From Desulfovibrio desulfuricans DSM 642 (GTDB taxonomy: Bacteria > Desulfobacterota > Desulfovibrionia > Desulfovibrionales > Desulfovibrionaceae), in the NCBI RefSeq assembly GCF_000420465.1, contig NZ_ATUZ01000018.1:1-64000 (forward strand): a DNA stretch of 64,000 bases. Direction: 5' to 3'. Numbering within the stretch: position 1 is the stretch's first letter; every line of letters starts with the position of its first letter. The notes below the pieces were generated by a model. The model had not been told where the DNA came from. It searched no databases and was given only the letters and a program-made list of their open reading frames with translations. Both the position numbers and the translations under genes were made by a program. Positions 33,658 to 42,331 of this stretch are shown here, piece by piece.

Positions 33658-35268
33658 ATGCGCATATTCACGCGCAGCCTCAAGACGCAGTTTATTGAGG
33701 CATTCACGCTGCTTATCCTGCTGTCATCATGCTTTCTTGCGGCCATAACCGGGCGCGAAGCCAGCAGCGAGGCCCGCTACGAACGCGGCCTGCTGTTGAC
33801 CAACCGCGTGCAATCCCTTGCCAAGGCCCTTGATCAGTCCATGTGGTTCTGGATCAAGGAGGTGGGCACCCTGCGCCACACGGTCGGGCTGCTCGGCGGC
33901 GATATGAAAAAACTATCCATCGCCGTGAACCGATTACAGGACACCATGCCCGCCTTTGCCTGGATCGGACTCATGAATCCCCAGGGCAAGGTTCTGGTCG
34001 CCACCGATGGCGTGCTGGAAGGAACAGACCTTTCCATCTGCGCCATTTTCCGCCAGGGCAAAAACGGCCTCTTTGTGGGCGATGTACGCAAGGCCTCCCT
34101 GCTTGCCCAACTGCTGCCCCACCCGGAAAACGGCCCGCTGAAATTTGTGGACATCAGCATGCCCATTGGCGAGGGCGAACTGAAAGATTGGGTGCTGGTA
34201 GCCCATCTGAGCTGGGCATGGGCCAGAGAGGTGGAGGAATACATCCTTTCGGGCGAAGGCTCGGATACCAACACCAAGATCATGGTTCTCGGTGCAGACG
34301 GCAGTGTCATCCTGGGCGGCGACAACAATGAAAAACCGCTGGCCTTGCCCCTGCTGCAAGAACTTGAACACTCCACTTCAGCCTGGGCCGTGGAAACATG
34401 GCCCGATGGCATTGCCTACCTCACCGCGGCAGTAAGCTGCACGGGATTTAAAGACTACGATGGCTTGCAGTGGAGCGTGGTTGCGCGGCAATCGCTGGAT
34501 GCCGCATACGAACCCGTGCGTCGTCTTGTGGCGCGCATTCTTGTGGCTGGCCTCTTGCTTGCTGTGCTGTTCGCACTGGTTGCCGGATACATTGCCCAGC
34601 GCACCATTGCCCCCCTCAAGGCGCTTACCGCAGCAGCAGACAGGCTCAGCCGGGGCGAGCGCGTCACCATTCCGCGCAACCGGGGCATACGCGAAATTGA
34701 AGTGCTTTCAGCCTCTTTGTCCACCCTGGTTGAAAACCTCACCCGCACAGAAAAAGACCGGAACCGCATCCAGCATGCCGCAGAACGCGATGCCCTCACA
34801 GGCCTGCTGAACAGGCACGGTCTGGCTGCGCGCATTGACGAGGCCATGCCCAGCCTGACGCAAAACCAGGGGTTGGTCGAGCTGTTGTATATGGATCTGG
34901 ACGGCTTCAAACCAATCAACGACGCGCACGGGCACCATGTGGGCGATGCCGTGCTGACCATTCTGGGGCAGCGCCTTACGCGGTGCCTGCGCAAGGATGA
35001 TGTGCTGGTGCGGCTGGGAGGCGATGAATTTCTGGCCCTGCTCGGCCATACCAGGGGCACGCCAGACATCCTGCGCACAATTAACCGCATCCGCGAGGAT
35101 GTGGGAGCGCCCATTTCCATCGACGGCCTCATGCTGCGCATCGGCATCAGCATAGGGCACGCCACATGGCACTGCGCGAACGAGTCTGTTGAAGATGCGC
35201 TCAAACGGGCCGACAGCGAACTTTACATGGTCAAACGGATGTCAAAATCCTCGCAGGAAATGCTGTAG
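33658..35268 (+). CDS. Membrane diguanylate cyclase (sensor-HAMP-GGDEF)
   Basis: This 536-residue protein has TM1 about 12-32 and a periplasmic sensor about 35-285 of Cache-like type (IGLMNPQGKVLVATDG and MVLGADGSVILGG repeats of a PAS-like sheet). TM2 is about 293-313, with HAMP about 314-365, and the GGDEF domain runs 375-530. The active site GGDEF (454-458) is intact and an RKDD I-site (445-448) lies five residues before it, so product inhibition is expected. AGGAGGAGCC precedes the ATG. The gene is alone between two terminators or convergent ends. Confidence 0.9.
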   Translation: MRIFTRSLKTQFIEAFTLLILLSSCFLAAITGREASSEARYERGLLLTNRVQSLAKALDQSMWFWIKEVGTLRHTVGLLGGDMKKLSIAVNRLQDTMPAFAWIGLMNPQGKVLVATDGVLEGTDLSICAIFRQGKNGLFVGDVRKASLLAQLLPHPENGPLKFVDISMPIGEGELKDWVLVAHLSWAWAREVEEYILSGEGSDTNTKIMVLGADGSVILGGDNNEKPLALPLLQELEHSTSAWAVETWPDGIAYLTAAVSCTGFKDYDGLQWSVVARQSLDAAYEPVRRLVARILVAGLLLAVLFALVAGYIAQRTIAPLKALTAAADRLSRGERVTIPRNRGIREIEVLSASLSTLVENLTRTEKDRNRIQHAAERDALTGLLNRHGLAARIDEAMPSLTQNQGLVELLYMDLDGFKPINDAHGHHVGDAVLTILGQRLTRCLRKDDVLVRLGGDEFLALLGHTRGTPDILRTINRIREDVGAPISIDGLMLRIGISIGHATWHCANESVEDALKRADSELYMVKRMSKSSQEML

Positions 35269-35359
35269 CAGAACGCCGCCAGCATTAGCCCACCTTTCCC
35301 TCGCAGACTGTCACCACCGGCTATTTTTTTTGCACTCGGCTTAAAAGAGCGATACGCCG

Positions 35360-36121
35360 TCAGGCCGATTGACAGGCCCAGGCCTGCTCCTGCAAATGCC
35401 GCAGACACTTGCCCGCTGTGGCAAAATCCTTGCGCAGATCTGCATAGTCCGGCACCGTGCGCGCGCCGCCCCGGTCATAGAGCACAAGCCCGCCCGCAAA
35501 GGTATCCACATCGTCAGGGTCGTGACTGATAATCACGGCAGGGATGGTCAGGTCATCCATCAGTTCAAGCAGTTCTTCGCGCAGGCGTTCGCGCAGCAGA
35601 GGATCAAGGGCGGAAAAAGGCTCATCAAGCAGCAGAAGCAAGGGGTCTGCATTGAGCGCCCGCGCCAGAGCCGCGCGTTGCCGCTGCCCGCCAGATATCT
35701 GCGAGGGCAGGTGGGCCGCCAGATGCCCGATGCCCAAGCGTTCCAGCATGGCCTGCGCCTTGTCGCGCTCCTCGCCGCGCACCTTCCAGGGCCAGCAGCC
35801 CGTGCGCGGATAGGCCACGTTCTGCAACAGGTTCAGGTGTGGAAACAGGGCGTAATCCTGAAACATGTAGCCGATACGCCGCTTCTGCACGGAAACAAAC
35901 ACGCCCTGCGCATCATTGTACAACGTGCAGTCGCCAATGCGGATGTGCCCTGCATCGGGCTTTGTCAGCCCCGCTAGACACTGCATGGTCAACGACTTGC
36001 CGGAACCGGAAGGGCCAAAAAGCACCGCACACTTGTGCTCGTCGCCGATATCGTAGCGGACATCCAGATTGAAGGGCGTAACCCCGTTCCTGAAACTTTT
36101 TACCAGCCGCAACGAGATCAT
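35360..36121 (-). CDS. modC: Molybdate/tungstate ABC transporter ATP-binding protein
   Basis: This 253-residue ATPase has Walker A GPSGSGKS, a Q-loop in YMFQDYALFPH, the signature QISGGQRQRAALARAL, Walker B LLLLLDEPFSALD and the H-loop ISHDPDDV. It drives uptake with the permease whose stop codon overlaps its ATG at 36121 (ATGA). E. coli ModC is about 100 residues longer because of a C-terminal TOBE domain. That domain is absent here, so oxyanion feedback is probably left to the TOBE-containing regulator across the promoter. Confidence 0.88.
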   Translation of the reverse strand: MISLRLVKSFRNGVTPFNLDVRYDIGDEHKCAVLFGPSGSGKSLTMQCLAGLTKPDAGHIRIGDCTLYNDAQGVFVSVQKRRIGYMFQDYALFPHLNLLQNVAYPRTGCWPWKVRGEERDKAQAMLERLGIGHLAAHLPSQISGGQRQRAALARALNADPLLLLLDEPFSALDPLLRERLREELLELMDDLTIPAVIISHDPDDVDTFAGGLVLYDRGGARTVPDYADLRKDFATAGKCLRHLQEQAWACQSA

Positions 36122-36798
36122 CTGCGCCGCCCCTTGAGTTTCACAAGCAGTTCCGCCGCCATCAGCAGGGTCACGCACACGGCGGAGGTAACAAACACAA
36201 GCCAGGAGGCCTGGAGGTCATTACCCGCCTGAAAGGCATCGTAGATGGCAAGGGCCAGAGTCTGGGTCTTGCCGGGGATATTGCCCGCAATCATCAGGGT
36301 TGCGCCAAATTCGCCCATGCCGCGCGCAAAGGCCAGCATGATGCCCGCAAAAATACCCTTCCAGGCCAAGGGTAGAGACACGCTGACAAACACCCGCCAT
36401 TCCGAGGCCCCAAGCGTGCGGGCCGCGTCTTCCAGATGTTTGTCCACCTGCTCCAGCGCTGCGCGGGCCGACTTGTAGATAAGCGGAAAAACCACAACAG
36501 TGGCTGCAACCACAGCCCCCTGCCAGGAAAAAATCAGGTTGATGCCCAGTTCTGCCAGCCCATGCCCAAAAACGCCGCGCCGCCCCACCAGCAAGATAAG
36601 ATAGTAGCCAAGCACTGTGGGGGGCAGCACCAGCGGCAACGAGCACAGGGCGTCCAGCAGGGCGGGCATGGGGCCTTTTTTGCGGGCCAGCCGCCAGGCC
36701 GCCAGCGTTGCCACAACAAAGGAAACAGCCGTAGCCGCTCCTGCCACGCGCAACGAAAGCTCCAGCGGGCTCCAGATAAACGCCAGGTCAAAATCCAT
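36118..36798 (-). CDS. modB: Molybdate/tungstate ABC transporter permease
   Basis: This 226-residue permease has five or six membrane helices and an EAA loop (about 140-160: EQVDKHLEDAARTLGASEWRVF, followed by ARGMGEFGATLMIAGN, a hallmark of ModB). It forms the channel with ModC. ATG 36798 gives the usual start (MDFDLAFIWSPLELSL). The longer open frame upstream crosses an intergenic hairpin and is not used. Confidence 0.9.
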   Translation of the reverse strand: MDFDLAFIWSPLELSLRVAGAATAVSFVVATLAAWRLARKKGPMPALLDALCSLPLVLPPTVLGYYLILLVGRRGVFGHGLAELGINLIFSWQGAVVAATVVVFPLIYKSARAALEQVDKHLEDAARTLGASEWRVFVSVSLPLAWKGIFAGIMLAFARGMGEFGATLMIAGNIPGKTQTLALAIYDAFQAGNDLQASWLVFVTSAVCVTLLMAAELLVKLKGRRR

Positions 36799-36854
36799 TT
36801 CCAACTCTGCCCCCTGCCACTGAACTGATCCGTTGATACGTAAAAAATACTGAA

Positions 36855-36888
36855 GGCGGTTGCCGCTTCTGCCAAAACGGCAACCGCC
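36855..36888 (-). promoter_or_regulatory. Intercistronic hairpin between modA and modB
   Basis: GGCGGTTGCCG pairs with CGGCAACCGCC (11 bp) around a 12-base loop. On the transcribed minus strand it is followed by TTCAGTATTTTTT. It may act as a leaky terminator or a 3' stabiliser that gives more ModA (binding protein) than ModBC. Confidence 0.65.
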
Positions 36889-36948
36889 AGTAAGCACAAT
36901 CCATCATTGCAGGCCGGTGCGCAAGGGCACGGGCCGCGCCTTCATGCA

Positions 36949-37716
36949 CTACGGCTTGGAGAAACCGTACTTGGCGAGCACTGCCAGCCCTTCAGGCGAA
37001 AGCACAAAGTTCAGAAATTCCTGGCCCATCTTGGCATCCTTGCCAGTGGTGGCAACGGCAATGGGATAGCTCACGGGATCGTGACCTTCCACAATCATGA
37101 CCACTTCAACCTTGTCCGCAAGCTGCTTGGCATCTGTACGGTAAACAAAACCGGCATCAACCTCGCCACGGGCCACATAGTCCAGCACCTGACGCACGCT
37201 GTTGCCCATGATAAGCTGGGGCTGCACGGCTTCCCACAGTTTGGCGGTGTTCAGCGCGTCCTTGGTGTAACGTCCGGCAGGCACGGAATCGGGATTGCCA
37301 ATGGCAACACGCTTGAATGCCTTGATGTCTTCAAGCTTGGCGGGCTTTTTGGAGCCAGCGGGCACGATAAGCACGAGGTCGTTGAGCGCAAAGTCCTTGC
37401 GCGTAGCGGGGTCAACAACCTTGGCGGCCACGGCCTTGTCCATGGTGCCCTGGTCGGCAGAGGCAAAGACGTCTACGGGCGCGCCTTCCTGAATCTGTTT
37501 GAGCAGCGGATTGGAGGCAGCATAGTTGGTGTGCACCTGCAAGCCGGTGTGCTTCTTTTCAAACACGCCTTTGATTTCGTTAAAGGCATTTGTAAGGCTG
37601 GCAGCGGCAGAAACGGTTATTTCCGCAGCCTGAACGGGAAGGCTGAGCAAGGCCACGCAACCCAGCGCCAAAGCTATGCGGCAAAAGGCCCCACGAGCGT
37701 ATGCAGTCTTTTTCAT
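36949..37716 (-). CDS. modA: Molybdate/tungstate-binding periplasmic protein
   Basis: This 255-residue protein has a signal peptide (about 1-30, cleavage near VQA-AEI), then ITVSAAASLTNAFNEIK, NYAASNPLLKQIQEGAPVDVF and GYVxRTDA-like GFVYRTDAKQL, the ModA oxyanion-binding pattern with the conserved Ser residues. It delivers molybdate or tungstate to ModBC. Sulfate reducers need these metals for formate dehydrogenases and other enzymes. AGGAATTTC precedes the ATG. It is first in the operon, transcribed divergently from the TunR-like regulator. Confidence 0.92.
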   Translation of the reverse strand: MKKTAYARGAFCRIALALGCVALLSLPVQAAEITVSAAASLTNAFNEIKGVFEKKHTGLQVHTNYAASNPLLKQIQEGAPVDVFASADQGTMDKAVAAKVVDPATRKDFALNDLVLIVPAGSKKPAKLEDIKAFKRVAIGNPDSVPAGRYTKDALNTAKLWEAVQPQLIMGNSVRQVLDYVARGEVDAGFVYRTDAKQLADKVEVVMIVEGHDPVSYPIAVATTGKDAKMGQEFLNFVLSPEGLAVLAKYGFSKP

Positions 37717-37744
37717 GAAATTCCTCCGTGCGCCAGAAGCGCGG

Positions 37745-37825
37745 TTTGTACATCAACAGTACAGAACCCTTGAGGGCGAGCAATACAGTCACGTTTTTTG
37801 ATGAAAGCGTGAACACTGTACAACA
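37745..37825. promoter_or_regulatory. Divergent modA / tunR control region
   Basis: Two related elements occur: TTTGTACATCAACAGTACAG (37745-37764), which is itself an imperfect inverted repeat, and ACACTGTACAACA (37813-37825), close to the reverse complement of its left half. They flank the space where both promoters must lie and are candidate operators for the TunR-type protein. This was judged by eye only. Confidence 0.4.
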
Positions 37826-37870
37826 AAAGGGTTTTACTTGTATAAGGCAGGAAAACTGACGGGAATCAGC

Positions 37871-38995
37871 ATGGAAAAAAACAAAAACCGTGAGGAAATG
37901 GCCGCGCTTTTGCGCTCCCTCTCTTCCGCAGACAGGGCATGGCTGCGCCAGCGCCTTATGCGGCGCGACTCCGCCGCTCTGCTGCAGGATACAGGGCGCA
38001 TCAGCCCGCGCGAGCTTCTGGCCGTGGAAACATGGCTGTGGGAACGGGCCAGCGCTGCCCGTGGCCCGCGCGAAAAGCGCCCTCGCCTGCGCATGTGGCT
38101 GATTTTCATGCTGCTGCGCTACGCAGCCCTGCGGCTTGTGGAAATTTTTGAAATCATGCCTGCGCATCTTGATTTTCAGGACGGCGTTATCCATGTGCCG
38201 GGCAGCAACGATGCCCCCGGTCGCGAGGTTCCCCTGCCGCTTACCATCAGCCGCCGCCTCAAGCGTGTGCTGGAAGACCCGGCGCTGTTTCCTGAAACCC
38301 GCGAGCTCATGCGCTGCGACGCCAGTTATGTGCGCCGCTGCCTGCAACAGTGCGGCGCTGCCTGCGGCCTGCCCAAAGGCCTTTTGAGCGCCCGCGCCCT
38401 GCGCCATACCCGCGCCCTTGAGCTGGGCAGACAAGGCCTGCCCCTGCCCGTTGTGGATATTTTTCTTGGCCGGCGATCCGCGCCCGGCCAGAGCGGCATT
38501 GTCCGCTGCGACCCGCAGGAGGCCAAACGCCTGCTGCGCGAACAACTGCAAAGGGAGCGACCCATGAAAACCAGTGCGCGCAACGTCTTTCAGGGGCGCA
38601 TAACCTCATTGCGCCAGAGCGGGCTGCTGGTCGAAGTGGTGCTGCGTACCGCAGGCGGCCTGCGTGTGGCCTCGCTCATTACGGACGAAAGCGCCAAGAC
38701 CCTGGCCCTCAATGAAGGCAAGCTGGTCAATGCCAGCATCAAGGCACCCTGGGTGCTGGTGCAGGGGGGCGAACTCTCGCCCAAAAGCTCCCCTCCGGCG
38801 GAGAACTGCTTTACCGGCGTAGTGGAAAGAGTGCGGGAAGATGAAATGGTGGCTGAAATTCTGGTGGCGCTCGGCGAAGGCAGTCAGGTCTGCGCCCTGC
38901 GCAACCGTGGGCCGGAAAACCCCATCAATCTTGTGGCCGGGCAAACCGTAACGGTATTTTTCAAGGCTTTTTCCGTCATTCTCACCGTAGATTAG
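37871..38995 (+). CDS. tunR: TunR-type regulator: recombinase-like DNA-binding domain with two TOBE domains
   Basis: This 374-residue protein has an N-terminal 70-215 region that follows the tyrosine-recombinase core order (RYAALRLVEIFEIMPAHLDF; then ALRHTRALELGRQG; then IFLGRRS). The catalytic set is broken: the first His of the HxLRH box is Arg, and the later His/Trp and Tyr positions are absent, so it should bind but not cut DNA. Residues about 234-300 and 311-374 are tandem TOBE (Mop) domains that bind molybdate or tungstate. This exact design is that of TunR, the tungstate-responsive repressor family of sulfate reducers. Its position divergent from modABC fits. ATG 37871 follows GGGAAT. 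An upstream TTG (37838) is possible. Confidence 0.82.
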   Translation: MEKNKNREEMAALLRSLSSADRAWLRQRLMRRDSAALLQDTGRISPRELLAVETWLWERASAARGPREKRPRLRMWLIFMLLRYAALRLVEIFEIMPAHLDFQDGVIHVPGSNDAPGREVPLPLTISRRLKRVLEDPALFPETRELMRCDASYVRRCLQQCGAACGLPKGLLSARALRHTRALELGRQGLPLPVVDIFLGRRSAPGQSGIVRCDPQEAKRLLREQLQRERPMKTSARNVFQGRITSLRQSGLLVEVVLRTAGGLRVASLITDESAKTLALNEGKLVNASIKAPWVLVQGGELSPKSSPPAENCFTGVVERVREDEMVAEILVALGEGSQVCALRNRGPENPINLVAGQTVTVFFKAFSVILTVD

Positions 38996-39011
38996 CCAGA
39001 AACTCACAAAC

Positions 39012-39060
39012 AAAGCCGCGCCAACAGTCGTTATGACCATCGGCGCGGCTTTATCATTTT
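39012..39060 (+). terminator. Intrinsic terminator after tunR
   Basis: AAAGCCGCGCC pairs with GGCGCGGCTTT over a 19-base loop, followed by ATCATTTTTTT. The AAAG/CTTT ends could also serve the converging threonine aldolase gene. Confidence 0.85.
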
Positions 39061-39090
39061 TTTATTGCAGCGACAGTTTACTGGCAGGCA

Positions 39091-40146
39091 TTACTTCCAC
39101 AGGGCGCGGTTTTCTTCCATAAAGCGCTCAAAGGCCTCAATGGCTCGCGCCATATCCTGACGCCCCACGCCATTGTAAGTTGTCAGCCGCAGATGATTCT
39201 TGCCCATGCCCTTAGCCAGCAGCCCCAGAGGTGCAAGCTTTTGCTCGAACCATTCTGAAGACCTGCCGGAAGCGCTTATATCCAGCATCACAATATTGCT
39301 CTGCACAGGCGTGAGCACAAACTCGTCATAGGCCGCCAAGGCCGCGCTGAGATGGCGGGCGTTTTCGTGGTCTTCCGCAAGGCGCTCAATGCCCGTGCGC
39401 AGGGCCACCAGCCCGGCAGCGGCCATAATGCCCGCCTGCCGCATGCCGCCGCCAAGCAATTTGCGCGTCTGCCGCGCCTGGGCAACGAACTCGCGCGTTC
39501 CGCACAGCACGGAACCGAACGGAGCGCCCAGCCCCTTGGAAAGGCAGAACATCACGCTGTCCGCGCAGGCGGCCAGATGCGCGGCGTCCACCCCGAGGGC
39601 CACGGCGGCGTTGAACAGACGCGCGCCGTCCATATGCACGGGAACCGCCGCCTTGCGGGCCGTAGCGGCGAGCGCCTGCTGCCGCGCCAGCGACACGCAG
39701 ATGCCGCCGCCGAAGTTGTGGCTGTTTTCCACACAAGCCAGCTTGAGGCCCGGCGTCGCGCAAGCGGATGCAAAGGACGCGACTTCGGGCATGCCCTCCG
39801 CATCACGCGTATAAAACACCGGCTTAACGGCCAGGAACTTTTCCATGAATGGCGACTTTTCGGTGCGGAACACATGCAGGTCCGGCTCCAGAGCCGCAGC
39901 ATCGCCACGGTCGCACCAGGTTGCCAGCGCGACGAGATTGGCCATGGTTCCCGACGGGCAAAAAAGCGCGGCTTCCTTGCCCAGCAGTTCGGCAGCATAA
40001 TCTTCCAGCCGATTGACTGTGGGGTCGCCGCCGCGCCCTTCCGCATCAACACGGCCATCATCGCCCACTTCGGCCTCGCGCATGGCGGCGCGCATGGCCT
40101 CGGTGGGAATGGTCAGGGTATCACTGCGCAGATCGACTACAGACAT
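39091..40146 (-). CDS. ltaE: Low-specificity L-threonine aldolase
   Basis: This 351-residue PLP enzyme of fold type I cleaves L-threonine or allo-threonine to glycine and acetaldehyde. It starts VDLRSDTLTIPTEAMRAAM (family-typical) with GDDGRVDAEGRGGDPTVNRLE, HMDGARLFNA and FCLSKGLGAPFGSVL, where the Lys of SKG binds PLP. ATG 40146 has AAAAGGTG ahead of it. The gene starts 12 bases after the stop of a dicarboxylate/amino-acid:cation symporter gene, so import and cleavage of threonine or serine are probably linked. Confidence 0.9.
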   Translation of the reverse strand: MSVVDLRSDTLTIPTEAMRAAMREAEVGDDGRVDAEGRGGDPTVNRLEDYAAELLGKEAALFCPSGTMANLVALATWCDRGDAAALEPDLHVFRTEKSPFMEKFLAVKPVFYTRDAEGMPEVASFASACATPGLKLACVENSHNFGGGICVSLARQQALAATARKAAVPVHMDGARLFNAAVALGVDAAHLAACADSVMFCLSKGLGAPFGSVLCGTREFVAQARQTRKLLGGGMRQAGIMAAAGLVALRTGIERLAEDHENARHLSAALAAYDEFVLTPVQSNIVMLDISASGRSSEWFEQKLAPLGLLAKGMGKNHLRLTTYNGVGRQDMARAIEAFERFMEENRALWK

Positions 40147-40158
40147 GAATTTCACCTT

Positions 40159-41400
40159 TTAGACTTCGGCGGTTTCTTCCGTCGGTTCATAGGCAATGCC
40201 CGCCCAGCGCATGACAAGCTTCACCGCGACGGTGTTGCTGACCACGTTGACGGCTGTACGGCCCATGTCCAGAAAAGCGTCCACCCCCGCGATGATGGCC
40301 AGAGCCTCCACAGGAATGCCAATGGTGGTCAGCACCATGGCAATGGCCACAAGGCCGCCTGAGGGCACGTTGGCGCTGCCCTTGCTGGCAAGCGTGGTCA
40401 CCACGATGATGGAAAGCAGGGTGCTGGGATCCAGCGGAATGTTATAGGCATCCGCCAGAAAGCCCACGGCCAGCGCAAAATACATGATGGAGCCGTCGCG
40501 GTTGAAGGCATAGCCCAGAGGCAGCACCACAGAGGCTACGGCCTTGGGAACGCCCATTTCCACCAGTTTTTCCATGTGCAGGGGCAGTGTCGCCTCTGAC
40601 GAGCGCGTGGCAAAGGCCAGAATCACAGGCTCGCTCACGGCCTTGGCGGTCTTGAGGGGGTGCTCGCCGATGCAGAGCATCAAAATGGCAAACAGCACCA
40701 GCAGCACGCCAAGCCCCAGATACATGACCAGGACCAGCTTGAGCAGGGCCAAAATGGTGTGCATGCCCTGCGTGGAAAACAGCCAGGCAATGATGGCGAA
40801 GATGGCAATGGGCGACAGGGCGATGATCCAGCCCGTGAGCTTGAAAACAGCGCCCATCAGAGCGTCCAGCACGTCAACGAGAGGCTTTGCCCTGCTGCCG
40901 GTGGAGGCCAGAGCAAGACCCAGCAGCACAGCAAACACCAGCACGGGCAGGAGGTTGGTGCCCGACATGGCCGCGAACACGTTGGAGGGGATCATGTCGA
41001 GGAAAAACTTTGTCCAGTTGACCGTGGTATTGATGTTCTTGGGCAGTTCTGCGGTGTGCGACAGATTGACGCCCACGCCGGGGTGGAACATGCCGTTGAG
41101 GGCAAGGCCAATGATGATCGCCACCACCGTGGCAATAAAAAAATAGAGCAGGCTGATAACGGAAACCTTGCCCAACTGCTTGGCGCTGTTGCCCATCTGG
41201 TAGATGCCAAGGGTGATGGCCGTGAACACCAGCGGCACCACGATCATCTTGATGGCCTGCACAAAGGCCGTACCCACCGGGGCCAGAGCCTGGGAAAAGT
41301 GCGGCGCAATAAAGCCGAACACAATGCCCAGAACAAGGCCGAGCACCATCTGAATTGGCAGCGGAATGGGCCGCTTTTTGCTGGTTTTTGTCATTTCCAT
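40159..41400 (-). CDS. Dicarboxylate/amino acid:cation symporter (DAACS family)
   Basis: This 413-residue transporter is of the GltP/DctA/SstT family with about eight membrane helices and two re-entrant hairpins. Key segments are IKMIVVPLVFTAITLGIYQMG, DMIPSNVFAAMSGTNLLPVL, FATRSSEATLPLHM (serine-rich hairpin 1) and STLLSIIVVTTLASKGSANVPSG. The family uses Na+ or H+ to import glutamate, dicarboxylates, serine or threonine. Being next to threonine aldolase suggests a Ser/Thr role here. A second in-frame ATG two codons in has better spacing to GAGAGG. Confidence 0.88.
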   Translation of the reverse strand: MEMTKTSKKRPIPLPIQMVLGLVLGIVFGFIAPHFSQALAPVGTAFVQAIKMIVVPLVFTAITLGIYQMGNSAKQLGKVSVISLLYFFIATVVAIIIGLALNGMFHPGVGVNLSHTAELPKNINTTVNWTKFFLDMIPSNVFAAMSGTNLLPVLVFAVLLGLALASTGSRAKPLVDVLDALMGAVFKLTGWIIALSPIAIFAIIAWLFSTQGMHTILALLKLVLVMYLGLGVLLVLFAILMLCIGEHPLKTAKAVSEPVILAFATRSSEATLPLHMEKLVEMGVPKAVASVVLPLGYAFNRDGSIMYFALAVGFLADAYNIPLDPSTLLSIIVVTTLASKGSANVPSGGLVAIAMVLTTIGIPVEALAIIAGVDAFLDMGRTAVNVVSNTVAVKLVMRWAGIAYEPTEETAEV

Positions 41401-41461
41401 CGCCTCTCTTCCCCCTCTGTTCCTTGCACGTAAAACGCCTTGTGATGCTCAGCGGCCAAGT

Positions 41462-42118
41462 TTAGTCGAGAACTGCAAGCAGTGAGCGCAGTTTCGTTTC
41501 CATGGCCTTTTGCAGATGATCCCAGACAAGCTGGTGAGCCAGGGTTTGATTGCGATCCAGAATGGCGTTGCCAATGGCGATATGTTCCTTGATCACCACG
41601 CGTGTCCGTTCTGCATCGTAATTTTTGACGCGCTGCATGGCCAAGGAGTTCTGCACGCGCACGTCTGCATAGAGTTTTGCCAGCCGCGTGTTGCCAGCGG
41701 CCTGAAATATGGCTTTGTGGAAATCCCAGCCGATGCGCTGCGCTTCAAAGGTATCAAGCTCCGGCCCGTTGGGCAGGGCCTGAAGTTCGGCAAGACAGGC
41801 CCGCAGCTCAGGGCTGCCGCCTTTTTCTGCCGCCAGCTTGGCGGCCATGCCTTCGAGCGCCAGACGCACCTCGTGAATTTCTTTCAGGTCTTCCACAGAC
41901 AGGCGCTGCACAAAGGTGCCCCGCAGGGGCACGCTCATGAGAACGCCCTCCCTGCACAGATCCTTGATGGCCTCGCGCACTGGCGTGCGCCCAAGTTGCA
42001 GGCTTTCAGCCAGGCTGCGTTCCGACAGTTCTTCGCCGGGGCTGAGCTGCCCTTGCGCGATCATGGAACGGATGGCCTCATACGCTGTGGAAGATGCCTT
42101 GGTGTTTGTCTGCTTCAT
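41462..42118 (-). CDS. GntR/FCD-family transcriptional regulator
   Basis: This 218-residue protein has a winged helix about 10-75 (SPGEELSERSLAESLQLGRTPVREAIKDL is classic GntR) and an all-helical FCD effector domain about 85-215 with metal-site histidines (DFHKAIF, EHIAIGNAI). It is the first gene of the operon with the symporter and aldolase and probably controls it. ATG 42118 gives the usual start. A palindrome TGGTATACCA lies 4-13 bases before it, over the place of the ribosome binding site, so autoregulation is likely. Confidence 0.88.
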   Translation of the reverse strand: MKQTNTKASSTAYEAIRSMIAQGQLSPGEELSERSLAESLQLGRTPVREAIKDLCREGVLMSVPLRGTFVQRLSVEDLKEIHEVRLALEGMAAKLAAEKGGSPELRACLAELQALPNGPELDTFEAQRIGWDFHKAIFQAAGNTRLAKLYADVRVQNSLAMQRVKNYDAERTRVVIKEHIAIGNAILDRNQTLAHQLVWDHLQKAMETKLRSLLAVLD

Positions 42119-42120
42119 AA

Positions 42121-42132
42121 CTGGTATACCAG
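42121..42132. promoter_or_regulatory. Probable GntR-type operator
   Basis: CTGGTATACCAG is a perfect 12-bp palindrome of the form usual for FCD-subfamily GntR operators (TGGTnnACCA). It lies immediately before the regulator's start codon. Confidence 0.6.
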
Positions 42133-42331
42133 CACAAAGCCAAATAAATGTCCATACGCCACAGTGCGGCTCCAGCATGTTAACCTTATAATATTACAGA
42201 GGGGTGGAGTTTTTTGACCGAGAATAAACGAGTTGATTTGCGGCAACACCAAGTGAAACCAACAGGAGTTCTTATGAAACCAGCTGAGCAAAGCCGTTAA
42301 TGACGCAACCAGCCCCCCAGAGCCAACGATT

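Noticed and set aside
37871..38995. Integrase or recombinase gene
   Set aside because: The catalytic His and Tyr positions are missing and two TOBE domains are attached next to modABC, so a regulator is the better reading.
42274..42300. Eight-codon ORF (MKPAEQSR) with AGGAG ahead of it
   Set aside because: It has a good ribosome site but no downstream gene on that strand to be controlled, so a leader-peptide role cannot be supported.
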